NCBI GenBank assembly: GCA_900618425.1
Contig: UZAN01042160.1
Coordinates: 1-26,111, forward strand
Direction of reading: 5' to 3'
DNA from: Echinostoma caproni
Taxonomy: Eukaryota > Platyhelminthes > Trematoda > Plagiorchiida > Echinostomatidae
Length of the DNA: 26,111 nt
The number at the start of each line of letters is the position of its first letter. The stretch's first letter is position 1. Below, in pieces: positions 8,274 through 19,463 of the stretch. The position numbers and the translations under genes are program-made. Below the pieces are notes generated by a model, which did no database searches, was not told the DNA's origin, and saw only the letters and a list, made by a program, of their open reading frames with translations.

Positions 8274-11200
8274 ATCTTTCTATGATTGAAATCGATGAAT
8301 ACTTCTTTAAATCTGCCAATCAACATACTTTTTATCAATCGTCTGGTAGGTTGGAATGAAAAGCAGCTTGCGTACATGCAACATTTCGACTATGAGGACA
8401 TGAATCTTTTATGCTAAATAAATCAATAACTTTTATCCGTAACATATACTCAAATACCTATCATATAATTTGACATAAAAATAATCATCACAAGCCCGTG
8501 GAAATTCAAATAACAACTAAAACAAACTACTCTGTTTCTCAACTTGCTTTGGTTTTCCGCATGGTTTCTTAGGAAGCAGTAAAGAAAGTGAAAGACAACA
8601 AGTGCAGGCAAGCATTCCATGCAAAAGGTACGCAAAAAGCGAAAAACGGTCTTTTTCTGGAAGAAGCGAATTAGCGTGAAGTGAGAAACATTTTATCCGC
8701 TGTCTGAACCACGAATGTATAGGGTATTGGTGAACCACTTTTATCGTAGCTACTCAATTCCTTCCACTAGCCTACATTATGTATAATGAGTTATTGAACC
8801 CAGTTTAAGGTCTTAAAATCCCATGATTGTTGCGGCGCGAAGGGAATTTTTTCAATATCGCAACGATTTACAAATGATTCAGATAAATAACCTCGAAACC
8901 CAACTTGAGCAATAAAAGATCGGTTTCCGTTTTTCCAAAATAATTGTTTATTTAATACCTTCATTTTGGTTTAATCATTGATGTTCAACATAACACACTT
9001 CAATACAGCGCTTTAAGCTGTCCCGCTCGTCTGGTTTGCTTCCGCTGGCGATGGGTAATAGAGAGAATTCTCTGTTTCTAATGCAGATCCAGCTCTTAAA
9101 CCTCTGGTGTTCATCCTATCACGGGCTACTAAACATTTTATGTGGACAGACTGCTTCCCCATCCTATTGGAACCTTACGTAGTTTACGTCTGCAAGTTAC
9201 GGGGATTACAGTGCCAACCTCTATAATTGACTAGCACTTTCTCGCAACTATGGGATCCTTCCCTTTATCCATTCATTAGACTGAGATATGGCAATCACAT
9301 ATTGCCCTTCAATGCCTCCATTCAATTGACAGCCTTGTCTCCATTCCAAAATACACAGGTCAATCTTCCACTGATTCCCCTAAGTTTGTTCTCCCTCAAT
9401 CTCTTATTGAAGCACGAACTGCAAATGGTCATAATGGTCACTACGTATGCAAAGCACATTTCCCAAACGGAAAAATGTGATTTCAATAGTTCGGGTTGGA
9501 AGACAGATGTTCGGACAAAACTCATAGAAACACATAAAGCGCAGTGTCATGTCAACACTACAGTTGTTATTTCGATTTGTTGACGAACCTCAAGTAGTAG
9601 ATTTGGGTACAGTAACGTTGGTCACTTGAATTTTCCTCATTTTCCATTGAATTCACTAGAGAGAAGCAGCAACTAAACAAAGTCTATCTTTTCAATTTAG
9701 CTATCTCAGAGTTGCATGAATGAATGCCTTATGATAAAAGTTGGAACGTTAAACAGACAAAGATTATGTCCTACAACTGAATTCGCATCAAGAAGCTTTT
9801 CTGTACACTTGTAGTATTGCTTCAAACCGATCGACACTTTTGGCGATATGGCCCACATAGCATAGTTTTTGTTTTCCCTTGTAATCCTAAACCAACATTC
9901 CACACATCATTTAGGTTACTCCGTAGCAGTTTCTCTAGAAAGAACCCAAACAGGAATCAGGAAAATGCACCACTAACCAACACCATCCTCATTTCCCGAA
10001 GTATGATGATGTGCACGAGGACGGTCAGGAGCAAATTGTAAAGTCGTTTAAATGACCACCTGGAGCTCTTAAGTTCGTAGACTGCCTTCGCCGTCCATCT
10101 TCCCATTATTTGTATTTCCTCAAGCAACTTCACTNNCCCCTTTCTGAAAGTTTAATGTAAATTCCTGTAATCAAGGGAACACAAAATAGAAAGTAAGCTC
10201 GTTTTCGGTTTTACATCAACTGGCTAAATACAGCGCAATTTATGATATGTATATATATGACCGGTAGGGAAAGGAGACACGTATTTGCAAAGTAAATCGG
10301 AGTTGAAAAGAGATGATGGAATTGTGACAACTGATGGTTGTGAATTCGCTTTTTGTGTATTTTTGGAAAGTGGAAGACGGAGGGCGGTTGTGAATGGGTG
10401 AATAAATGAATGAGTGAGAGTCCATGTACAAAGGTTAAGTGGTCGAATTGTTAATGCAAGGCCACGGTAAGATCAGAGACCTTGTAAGCTGCTTCTAAGA
10501 GCACAGGAGAGGATGAAGACGGATAGTATTCCCCTCGACTGTTGGCAAAACTCTGAATTTTACCTCTTGGGATAACCTTCCTTAGACCGCATTTAGAAAA
10601 CGGAAAGCCTCAAGCACAATAACTTTGTGCTTAGACTCATTCAAATTGCTCGTAATTGCCGTCACCCCGGTCCTTTTCAGTCCCTGATTCAACCAACTGG
10701 GGTGATGCTCCTTGATGCAGTCATCGTTCAACCCACATAATTTGCTCCATAGAAAGCGAATTGATGAACACAAAATGAGGTTTCATTAGGGTAATCTACC
10801 TTCATTCTACACATAGAGAACAGGTTTGAATGTGAATATAATGACGGGTTCAGCGAGAAAGTAGACTAATTTGATGGACGGTTGAATTCGTCTATTCAAA
10901 AGTTTTGCAATCGTTTCTCCCCTGAATTGGATGGTGAGACAAACGCGCTTCTTATTTGCTGTGTGGCATAATACCTTGGATATATATGATATCGTGCTTT
11001 TATGATTGAATGATCAGCGACTTTTAGAAAATTAATAAAACTCATGCGTAATGCGCGCAGTCGATAAGATATATGTATATATACTACTGAAGTCAGAAAC
11101 CTTTTAAACTGGAGAAAATTCATTACTAGTTCGCACGTCAACTCAATTCGACCGCGTCATAACCCTCGTGCTTAGTGTGGGGTGAGATGTCTGCATTTTG

Positions 11201-12285
11201 CTTGAAAATTTGTGTTTTTCTCTAATAAGTAAAAGCGAAAGGAGAAGCGGTCAGATCAGCTGTCCGATGAACAAGTGGTTGATATTTTTGTGTTCTACCG
11301 ATGCAATGCTCACGTGTGATTCTCAGCTCGGTCACTGGATTCTTGGTGCCGATGAAACTAAACAATAACAGTGCTTCCGTTTGTGTAGTTTACGTTTAGG
11401 TTGTTGTGTGCACTACCAAGGTAATCATAACCTTTCTAACCTCCTCCCCTTGATCCTACCCACATTGATCAGTTACCTGTGAAAGCTTTAAGACTTGAAG
11501 CACTGGTTGGTTTTCACAACTTCATTACGTCGATTTTGATGGATGTCTGTTTTGATATGGTTTTATATTGTAATTATTACACAGGATTTCCCTGTTTTTG
11601 TTCTACATCGTTTAGGTCCTAGTTACTCCATCCGTCTTGGTATCATCATATCAACCAATATTATCCACATGTACTTTAGTCATCACATCACATAATCGTC
11701 TACTCAACGTATGAAACAAGACGCATTACCAGACGGAATCGCAAAACGCTCGGTAATCGGGCAGTTTGTGCTGTTCAAACAACAAGAGCACGTATGTTTA
11801 CCTCAGTCCAATCCCACAAGATGTCGGTGTGTGTCACAAAAATTTGATTCCTCACATGAATAAACAAAGACAAAGTTTACCGAGCACAAAACAGATCCGA
11901 CAATAAATTGATTCCCCTCCCCCCTCAAAAAAAAAGAGTATAATGGGTGCAAACTCTACCGAGAGGTGAGCGACAGCGACGCAACACTTTTTGATTAAGC
12001 TGGATGAAACTAACCAGTCTGAATAGAGCAGACAAGCGCTTCGTTGAATCTTGATTTCTGTCATTCAAACCTGGTCAAAAACGATATTAGGATAATTATA
12101 ACGCAATAAGAAAGGGCGACTACATTTGTGTCCACAGACACACTTATCAAATCGATAATACGGAAAGTTTAGCGCATTATAAAATAACTTTCTCTAAGTT
12201 GTTTATCAGTGGTATTTGTTGATCAATGATCAAGACTACAAAGACCGTATATACAAGAAATGATCCACAGTAGAAGTACGAAATA
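8274..12285. other. Long unassigned stretch
   Basis: About 4 kb without a supported gene. The largest open frame (plus strand, 9227-9583, 118 codons) has no domain and no convincing splice borders. A two-base N tract sits at 10135-10136. Short alternating TA-rich patches occur near 10247-10258 and 11071-11083. GCGATGGGTAAT near 9048 recurs near 14588, but the similarity does not extend. Nothing else was recognised. Confidence 0.4.
10135..10136. other. Two-base N tract
   Basis: Two undetermined bases lie between CAACTTCACT and CCCCTTTC. The flanks share no overlapping sequence, unlike the joins at 1352 and 15608. Confidence 0.95.
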
Positions 12286-12833
12286 ATGGATTCGCTGATT
12301 CAATGTCATCAAAATGCTCCAGTTCAAAATAAGCATATTAACGAGACCAAACATATTTCAGTTATAAATTTATATCAAACGGAAGAAAATATTTTACATC
12401 ATCGTTTGCAAATTGCGACTATCATATTCCAACCAAAATTTAAAAAACGTGGTAACTTGATCTTTGTTATCGTGGCACAAACTCCTCAGCACTCAGAGTA
12501 AATGAAGAAAGTCAAAGCCTAAAATTGGAACATTCACTGTTGACAGGAATCTCAATAGCGACATTATTCAACAAAATAAAAAATATTTCGGATATGCAAT
12601 GCTTTCCTAATTCAACAGAATCATTTCCATCATTCGTAGGATGTGAACATAAATTGTGTACCCAAAAGCATGTCTCTCACATACGGGGCATTTGGCTGCA
12701 GGTAGCAAAAACAACAGCTCGGTTTCCATGTGAATTTCAACTTGCGTCAATCAAGTATGAATCGTTGTCCCAATTTTCTGACTTCATGGCAGTTCAAGTT
12801 AACCATTCGGATTTCGGTCGAAATGCAAGCTGA
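12286..12833 (+). other. Two adjacent open frames, possibly one decayed gene
   Basis: An ATG at 12286 (MDSLIQCHQNAPVQNK) opens 71 codons to a stop near 12501. A second frame, shifted, is open from 12525 to TGA at 12831-12833. The second peptide is fairly protein-like, with CEHKLCTQKHVSHIRGIW and a cysteine spacing that could suggest a small fold, though I recognise no family. A donor-like CTGCAG followed by GTAGCA lies inside it near 12702. They could be one coding sequence broken by a frameshift, two exons, or chance in AT-rich DNA. Confidence is low. Confidence 0.15.
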
Positions 12834-13004
12834 AAATGGGAATAACTTGGAACAATAGCCGACGGCAGAGGGGATAGCTACAAGTAAACATAGCGCAAAT
12901 CAACCGGTGAGTGGACAGAAAATAACCAATAAGAAATTCACTCACAACATTCCACACAGCAAAGATTAGAATGCCTAGCGTTCTGACATTGACCCAGATA
13001 ATGG

Positions 13005-13558
13005 AGCAACATCGTTGAGAAAAAAGCAATAATCCATTCACGTTACGGAAACAATAACAAAGTAAACTCATAAAAAATGAGCTTATCAGCAATCACCTCA
13101 TTTCGAAATCATAGCAAATTGCTCACTGTACAGATAGTCCGAAAATACTTGGGAAAATCATCGGTATTTCTCCAAAGGTCTTCAGGCAAATGTCGCATTC
13201 TATTATTATCACAATGATGAAGAAATTCTGTCGCATTTTGAAGTAGATGGTGAGAAAAGAATGTCCATTTGATTTACTATCCGGATTTTTAATTCTCATC
13301 AAGAACAGAGACTGTGAAATCGTGCACCCATTTGTTAGCATTTTGTGATTCGGAAACATGGATCAACAGTTTGATCGATGCGTAAACAACTGCTGTACTT
13401 TTGCCAAACAGATTCCATTTTCGGACGAAAACAGATGTGCATCTCTTAGCTGGGAATAAAATAAAACGAGTAATTATGAACCAAAAATAGTTTTGTCATA
13501 TCGGTGTTTGAATCCCTTTCATTGAAAATTCCCTTAGTTAGTGCGTTTGTATTTTACT
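13005..13558 (-). repeat. Inverted repeat, left arm (554 bases)
   Basis: The reverse complement of this segment matches the plus strand at 15130-15607 (for 13081-13558) and at 15609-16127 (for 13005-13523), with no difference found by reading. The identity includes a 78-codon frame that therefore appears three times. Outside the identical core, 12986-13004 still matches 16128-16146 at 15 of 19 positions, after which similarity stops. The spacer to the right arm is 1,571 bases. It could be a recent inverted duplication, a foldback element, arms homogenised by gene conversion, or an assembly error. I found no target-site duplication. Confidence 0.92.
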
Positions 13559-13714
13559 AACAATATTTTTGTAACCAATCCCACGACTAAGTGACTGGTG
13601 CGTCACTCTTTGTTTCTTCGTACTTTCAACCTAATAACTTTATCTAGCTTTCGTCGACCTTTGAAATCAATATAATCCCCTAGCAAATCTGCATCATAAT
13701 GCAAAACAGCCACA

Positions 13715-13788
13715 GCGGTGGTGGCTAAGTGGTTAGGTCACTAACTTAGGACCTGGATATCACGGGATCGAACCGCTCCACCACCGCC
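13715..13788 (+). mobile_element. tRNA-derived SINE head
   Basis: GCGGTGG (13715-13721) pairs perfectly with CCACCGC (13781-13787) as an acceptor stem. The A box TGGCTAAGTGG (13722-13732) fits the Pol III consensus TRGCNNARYNGG, including the bases expected at tRNA positions 8-19. The B box is GGATCGAACCG (13765-13775), one change from the GGTTCGA core, and the spacing between boxes is tRNA-like. The T stem is out of register by about two bases and pairs badly, so the tRNA itself is dead. The sequence after it (TCTTTCCTATTTCTG to about 13880, ending in ATAAATAAAAAGG) could be the SINE body and A-rich tail. It lies inside the spacer of the large inverted repeat. Confidence 0.6.
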
Positions 13789-14481
13789 CGTCTTTCCTAT
13801 TTCTGAATTTCTCTAGGCAGCCTTTCTACGGTAGGGGCCACTTCCTAAATGTTAACTATACATTTGTACATTCAATAAATAAAAAGGAAGGGAAACGATA
13901 CCTTAAAGATAATTTACACTTTGAGCCATGTTTTACGAAACAACACATCAGGAGGAAGTAAATTGTGTTCATTCCGCATAGCAAGAGCTGAATCTTGTGA
14001 AACATTGAACAACGTACTATATTCTCTCGGGTTTTTTTTGAGGAAGTCCTAATGATCTTGCAGTTCGGATGTGACACGTATACTGTAGTGATCAGTGCTA
14101 ATTATCCCTCGATAGGCTGAAAGTAAAAAAATGAGAGGATACCCAGCGATAAAGACTATATGGGTATACGGAAAAAAGGCTGCTTGTCACTGGAAAATTC
14201 TTTAATCAAAGCGAATGATATAGAAAAGAGTAATTCAGATGCTCAAAATGGTCCCCATTATTCTATGTGTTCAACAACGCTTTAAGACGTAAAAGAAATC
14301 ATCCTTTGTAACAACACTTCACGAAATACCGTGAGGATAATCGCGATAGATTGAGATGCAAAAATAAATACAAAACATCTGCCCATAAACAGCCCAAACG
14401 AATCATAGGACGTGTTGATATAGCTTAAAACAACAATACAGAAAGTTTCACTTCTCTCTTGATACCTTGATCTCATCGAAT
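13789..14481. other. Spacer of the inverted repeat, unassigned
   Basis: The first hundred bases may be the body and A-rich tail of the SINE at 13715. Beyond that I see no supported feature. Minus-strand frames at 13856-14077 and 14282-14485 have no recognised motif. Confidence 0.35.
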
Positions 14482-14787
14482 TCACTCTATAGATGTGTGA
14501 GTTAAATTTCTTGTCACAGAAAACCTATAGTCTGGTCCGTATTCACCGGATCCACCACAGGTATGTTTTGTCCTAACTCTGGTGTCAGCGATGGGTAATG
14601 AGTAGTCATCTATATTACCTAGTCTGCGTAGATGTAGTGCATGGTTCGTGATCTGTATCAAAATCCTTTGTTTGTTTCGTTGTCTCTCTAACTTAAACAC
14701 ACCCGCACACTCGCTCTTGCGGTCTATCTTCCATAAACACGCGGTCTGAAGTCTATTGAACCAGGCAACCCACAAAACAGTCCGCAT
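14482..14787 (-). other. Protein-like minus-strand open frame, unknown
   Basis: A 101-codon frame, somewhat richer in G and C than its surroundings, lies in the spacer of the inverted repeat. The peptide is rich in charged residues and not low in complexity: it contains CLWKIDRKSECAGVFKLERQ, then HALHLRRLGNIDDYS, then RTKHTCGGSGEYGPDYR. Neither end shows convincing splice signals. Its apparent start is only a position in an open frame. It could be an exon, a decayed transposon coding fragment or chance. I recognise no family and give it modest weight. Confidence 0.22.
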
Positions 14788-15129
14788 CTGCCTGCCTTGG
14801 GTGATAAATTCATGACTGATGCTTTTTTATTTCCTCTGATAATCATTTTGCTTCTGCCTGCTACCTTTGAACAAGGCTTAATAAAACCACAAATACAGAG
14901 ACAAAATTCATTTTTCATGCTGATCAAAATGAAGTATGATATCGCTGATGTATATTCGCGGGAAAAAGCGCATAAACATGAGAAAATGCTGAGATAAATA
15001 AACCGTGGTTTTGGAATGTCTAAAGAGGTTTTTCCAATTTCTGTTCTGTGCACACAAACCATCTTCATTGAAACACATTTGTCTGACATAGAAGCTGTTT
15101 TAGTGAATCTGCGCAGGAAAAATATAATA

Positions 15130-15607
15130 AGTAAAATACAAACGCACTAACTAAGGGAATTTTCAATGAAAGGGATTCAAACACCGATATGACAAAACTA
15201 TTTTTGGTTCATAATTACTCGTTTTATTTTATTCCCAGCTAAGAGATGCACATCTGTTTTCGTCCGAAAATGGAATCTGTTTGGCAAAAGTACAGCAGTT
15301 GTTTACGCATCGATCAAACTGTTGATCCATGTTTCCGAATCACAAAATGCTAACAAATGGGTGCACGATTTCACAGTCTCTGTTCTTGATGAGAATTAAA
15401 AATCCGGATAGTAAATCAAATGGACATTCTTTTCTCACCATCTACTTCAAAATGCGACAGAATTTCTTCATCATTGTGATAATAATAGAATGCGACATTT
15501 GCCTGAAGACCTTTGGAGAAATACCGATGATTTTCCCAAGTATTTTCGGACTATCTGTACAGTGAGCAATTTGCTATGATTTCGAAATGAGGTGATTGCT
15601 GATAAGC
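15130..15607 (+). repeat. Inverted repeat, right arm, first copy (478 bases)
   Basis: Matches the reverse complement of 13081-13558 from end to end with no difference found. It stops abruptly at GCTGATAAGC, immediately before a single N at 15608. Its last 443 bases (15165-15607) are repeated as 15609-16051. The stop at the N is the pattern expected of a contig end. Confidence 0.92.
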
Positions 15608-15608
15608 N
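15608..15608. other. Single N, probable contig join
   Basis: One undetermined base separates the two tandem copies of the right arm. The copies on either side overlap in content by 443 bases, so the N probably marks two contigs placed end to end without merging. Confidence 0.8.
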
Positions 15609-16127
15609 AATGAAAGGGATTCAAACACCGATATGACAAAACTATTTTTGGTTCATAATTACTCGTTTTATTTTATTCCCAGCTAAGAGATGCACATCTG
15701 TTTTCGTCCGAAAATGGAATCTGTTTGGCAAAAGTACAGCAGTTGTTTACGCATCGATCAAACTGTTGATCCATGTTTCCGAATCACAAAATGCTAACAA
15801 ATGGGTGCACGATTTCACAGTCTCTGTTCTTGATGAGAATTAAAAATCCGGATAGTAAATCAAATGGACATTCTTTTCTCACCATCTACTTCAAAATGCG
15901 ACAGAATTTCTTCATCATTGTGATAATAATAGAATGCGACATTTGCCTGAAGACCTTTGGAGAAATACCGATGATTTTCCCAAGTATTTTCGGACTATCT
16001 GTACAGTGAGCAATTTGCTATGATTTCGAAATGAGGTGATTGCTGATAAGCTCATTTTTTATGAGTTTACTTTGTTATTGTTTCCGTAACGTGAATGGAT
16101 TATTGCTTTTTTCTCAACGATGTTGCT
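15609..16127 (+). repeat. Inverted repeat, right arm, second copy (519 bases)
   Basis: Matches the reverse complement of 13005-13523 with no difference found. It lacks the first 35 bases present in the copy at 15130, but extends 76 bases further, to the true edge of similarity with the left arm. Read together with 15130-15607 it gives exactly one full arm of 554 bases with a 443-base redundancy. Confidence 0.92.
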
Positions 16128-17830
16128 TCGTTATATGGATCAATGTGACTACAATCCACATGACAGTTATCAAGAACCATTTAAGCAGTTTTTTTCTAAA
16201 CTCTTATTGCAATAACTAGCAACTTGTGTATTATCGATGTATCATTTTGGAATTATTTGGCTGTACATTTTAGTGTTCGCTTATAATTGTTTTTCCTGGG
16301 AATTCGTTCATCCCAATTTTGAAAATACGAATACTAACAAATTTTCGTTTAAGTTGTAACAGTCATCAATATATGTATTGCCCAAATAAGTCTCATTGGC
16401 CAAACGAGAGCTTTTCGTAATAAGGTTTTCTGGAGTACTTTTCTGCTACGCAAAAATGTTCGATCTTTATTGATTTCATTCTAAATTGATTTAGACTGCA
16501 CAGTCCTTTGTTTTGCCTTCTGATGACTGGTTTTCGGTCCCGATGTCTTCAGTTTGTCTCTGTTTTTCCCGTGGATTAGTCAATGAAGGGAACGATATAA
16601 TGGTTGGCACTGGGGCAATTGAGACCGATTAGAAACCATTTGAAAGCTGCTCCTCTCCTTGCCGATTGGCGAATTCGGAGAAACAAACGACGTGATTGAC
16701 GTCAGTCTCTTACCAATTCAGTAAACTTGCATCTTTCACCCCATCGAGTTTCCCTGATACAATCTGATGTGAACGCAACACAACAATGAAACAAAACACC
16801 TGGCCGTTGCATACTGTGCGTTTTGCTTCTAATTAGATTAGTTTTTTAACTGAGTTTTAAGTTTTCATCTTACTTTGGTCAAGCAAACATGGGGCGGTTC
16901 AATTGAATTCATTCACCCGTTTGTTTGTACTTAACTGGCTTGTTTACAGATACACGCATACGCGCGCACAAACTGACACGTCTCTTGGTAAACAAAAGTA
17001 TGCTGACATTTAACCGGAACGCCTTCGACTTATCAACCAGGAAAGTTGCCTCTGTTAAAACTGGTAACATCTGAAATTACTATTTATTTTTTTACCCGAT
17101 GTTCGTTTCCTCATCACTTTTTTGGACAAAAGTGTTTCCGATTTGCTATCGCGTTTCTATTCGTATTATCCAAATTCTAAAGTCTATGAAGAAAATTCTT
17201 CATATTTTTATCACTATATAATCATGTTATTTTGTGAGAGTGTCCGCAGAACAATGTTCAGACATCTTTGATCGTTCAATCAAACCATATAGTCAATAAA
17301 CCGGTGAGTGATTATTTCTGCGTACTAACAGAAAGCTAGAACATCGAACCCAATTCAAAAACTCAATTGATTGAACATCATGATTGTATCCCGTAGTTTT
17401 ATTATAAACTTTGTCCAATTAAACTTATTTCAAGACACGAACGCTTACACAATATCTGCAGTATTTATTCTCGTTTATTTTTTCTAGGTGGACCTGTGAA
17501 ATCAGTTTCAGTTTGGTTGCAACACAAGATTTGTGAAACCGAATTTGTCATTTTTTCCTGCACAGAATGTATTGTTCTCGAAGAATAATTGAATGTGACA
17601 GGTGAACTGGGAATTGTGAAATCGTGCGGATTGGTTATAGAAGCGGAAGAGAAGGGAAGAGAACAAAAAGCAATGCATTTTATTGCCCCACCTAAAATCA
17701 AACTTGGCAACATCGAAATTCTCCTGTTAAGTACCAGAACTGCAAACGAGGCTTAGACTATGGTAGAATCCACAGGAGTTACCTGACAGTCAGTAAGTGA
17801 CCTACTTCAAAAGACTTTCAAAATTTACAG
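16128..17830. other. Unassigned sequence
   Basis: The first 19 bases retain 15 of 19 matches to the flank of the left inverted arm. Beyond that there is no supported gene. A minus-strand frame at 17465-17713 has no recognised motif. A mixed alternating purine-pyrimidine patch (ACACGCATACGCGCGCACA) lies near 16951-16970. Confidence 0.4.
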
Positions 17831-18003
17831 GTTTCCAATAATGCTCTGTCCATTAGAGAACGAGTACAGTTTCACTTCGATAGAAAGAATCTCCCTAAGA
17901 AGGAAATTAAAGTTGCCTTCCCTAGAGTTTCGTGAAAATCAGTTTGTGGTTCTATTCCCCAGGCCAGAAACATCTGCTATATCCATAAGGAATCAGCTGA
18001 TAG
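17831..18003 (+). CDS. Candidate coding exon, unknown protein
   Basis: The stretch follows an acceptor (CTTTCAAAATTTACAG ending at 17830) and is open with one leading base through an ATG at 17841. The peptide is one of the most protein-like in the window: MLCPLENEYSFTSIERISL, a basic RRKLKLP, then FRENQFVVLFPRPETSA. The frame runs to a TAA at 18021-18023, so this may instead be a terminal exon, or a short frame that starts at 17841. I end it at 18003 because a GT there leaves phase 1, which matches the candidate at 18941. That donor (GTTTTG) is weak, and GTAAAA at 18020 is another choice. No domain is recognised. Confidence 0.3.
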
Positions 18004-18023
18004 GTTTTGCTTGCAAGCCGTAA

Positions 18024-18940
18024 AATCGCTTGCTGATATCAATGTGAATTGGTGTCTTGCTGACTAAAATGAAAACAGCCCACACACATCGTTTCCGGTC
18101 ATTTTAAGAGGAAAGTTATTTCGACCTTCAACGTGGATTAAAAATGTGCGGGTATTCAACTGGTGAAAAAGTACCACAAACGAGTGGTAGCAAGTTTCGA
18201 GAATATGTCTGAGACTAGTTCACTACGCACTAATCCTCCCTCCCCAGCGCGCGCACACACACTCAACGCCTTGCAGTATTCATCTACCTAGGATCATCCG
18301 ATAAATCTATTCCCTTGAGCCCCCTTCATCGTATTTCATTTTAGGGCAAAGTGAAATTATGACGGTTTGTCATTCCCAGCTGATAGAGTGACTGACTGAT
18401 CGATGAGGAAAGAAAGAGAAAATCAAATTGCTCATCTAGGACGAGAAACACACCTTGAGAATGGGTTTATTTCTGCAGAGTTTTCAAGAAGTTCACTCAC
18501 CAACATCATCATAAAACTGATCTCCTCTGATTCCAAATCAAGTGAAAAGCACTTTGTCTTACCACGAACGAACGTAAATTGAATTTTATTCTAATATCTG
18601 AAATTTCCTAATGAATGAGAACTCTTCATACCAATTCGGTGTACTAATAAATCTGGATAAGTCGTTGTACTTTTGACTTGCGATGGCTTATAAAATAGTT
18701 CATTTCAATCATCTATATGACCAACAAGCGTCACGCGATAATTGTTTCTACCGTTGCTTACAAAATTGGTGTTTGAACTGAGCTGTACCAAACAGGACCC
18801 TCAATATACTACAAATTATAGACGATGACTCTCTACAGTTACTTCTTGCGATACCAATTTTCGTATTGATTTTATTTTATGGGCTATCCATTTATACCCA
18901 CACCTGGGTAAAATGGTCATTCACATATTCTTACTCACAG
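18024..18940 (+). other. Possible intron, unassigned
   Basis: No supported feature. It contains a pyrimidine- and CA-rich patch around 18236-18266 (CCTCCCTCCCCAGCGCGCGC then CACACACAC). It ends in a good polypyrimidine tract and acceptor (CACATATTCTTACTCACAG). Confidence 0.3.
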
Positions 18941-19091
18941 TTAACACACAATTTATTGCCAGACTTGGTGACTTCACTAACAGACGCAATAGTCAGTCCA
19001 TTTGGTCATTCATACCCTCGACAAGCACTATAGATTCAATATTCTCTGGGTTCGGTGTGTTTTACCACAGTATTAATCAACTCACACCAAG
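18941..19091 (+). CDS. Candidate internal coding exon, unknown protein
   Basis: This is the best-delimited exon candidate in the window. The acceptor is CACATATTCTTACTCACAG, ending at 18940, and the donor is CAAG followed by GTAAAC at 19092-19097. The 151 bases are two leading bases, 49 open codons and two trailing bases. The peptide reads NTQFIARLGDFTNRRNSQ, then SIWSFIPSTSTIDSIFSGF and FYHSINQLTP, and looks like part of a soluble protein with a serine- and threonine-rich stretch. The phases fit the candidates at 17831-18003 and 19325-19463. I recognise no family. An alternative continuation is a short 81-base intron to an acceptor at 19172. Confidence 0.38.
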
Positions 19092-19324
19092 GTAAACCGA
19101 AATTACCTATTCGACCCGACATCAGTGCAAAGTTATTTAATCATCTTCCGGATACAACGCTTATGTCTGCAGTTTCAACCGACCAAGAACCTTTATCTTT
19201 CCGAATAGCTATTCGAGCCAACGTCCTCCGTGGCCACGGCGTAAACTCTAGTTGTATCCGGAAATTTTGTCGTTAATGTTCTATGGTAGCAAATTCACTA
19301 TTTGTTCGATATTTTTCTGGCAAG

Positions 19325-19463
19325 CATGAAAAATTCAGCGAGATATGATCCTCACCGACGTCGTAACTTGCCTCCACATCTGTCACCAAAAATGATACTG
19401 ATCATGAGTCTAGGTCTGAAGTTGTTCTTCAGTCCACCAGTTCAGTTATTTCTATTCGGGAAG
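19325..19463 (+). CDS. Candidate internal coding exon, unknown protein
   Basis: The acceptor is TTCGATATTTTTCTGGCAAG, ending at 19324, and the donor is GGGAAG followed by GTATTT at 19464. One leading base completes a serine codon with the two bases left at 19091. Then 46 codons are open and end on a codon boundary. The peptide starts MKNSARYDPHRRRNLPPH, basic and proline-containing, and becomes hydrophobic (LIMSLGLKLFF, VQLFLFGK), possibly one membrane-associated or buried segment. The frame continues past the donor to 19496. The implied intron before it is 233 bases. Function unknown. Confidence 0.33.

Noticed and set aside
12799..13092. Minus-strand hydrophobic frame resembling a membrane protein
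   Set aside because: Hydrophobic residues are expected from T-rich DNA, part of it lies in the inverted arm, and no family signature is visible.
9048..14600. GCGATGGGTAAT at about 9048 and 14588 as a dispersed repeat
   Set aside because: Similarity does not extend beyond about a dozen bases on either side.
13123..16009. A 78-codon frame present three times as an apparently conserved small gene
   Set aside because: All three copies lie inside the identical inverted arms, so the repetition follows from the DNA duplication (one copy probably an assembly artefact). There is no independent evidence of selection on the protein.
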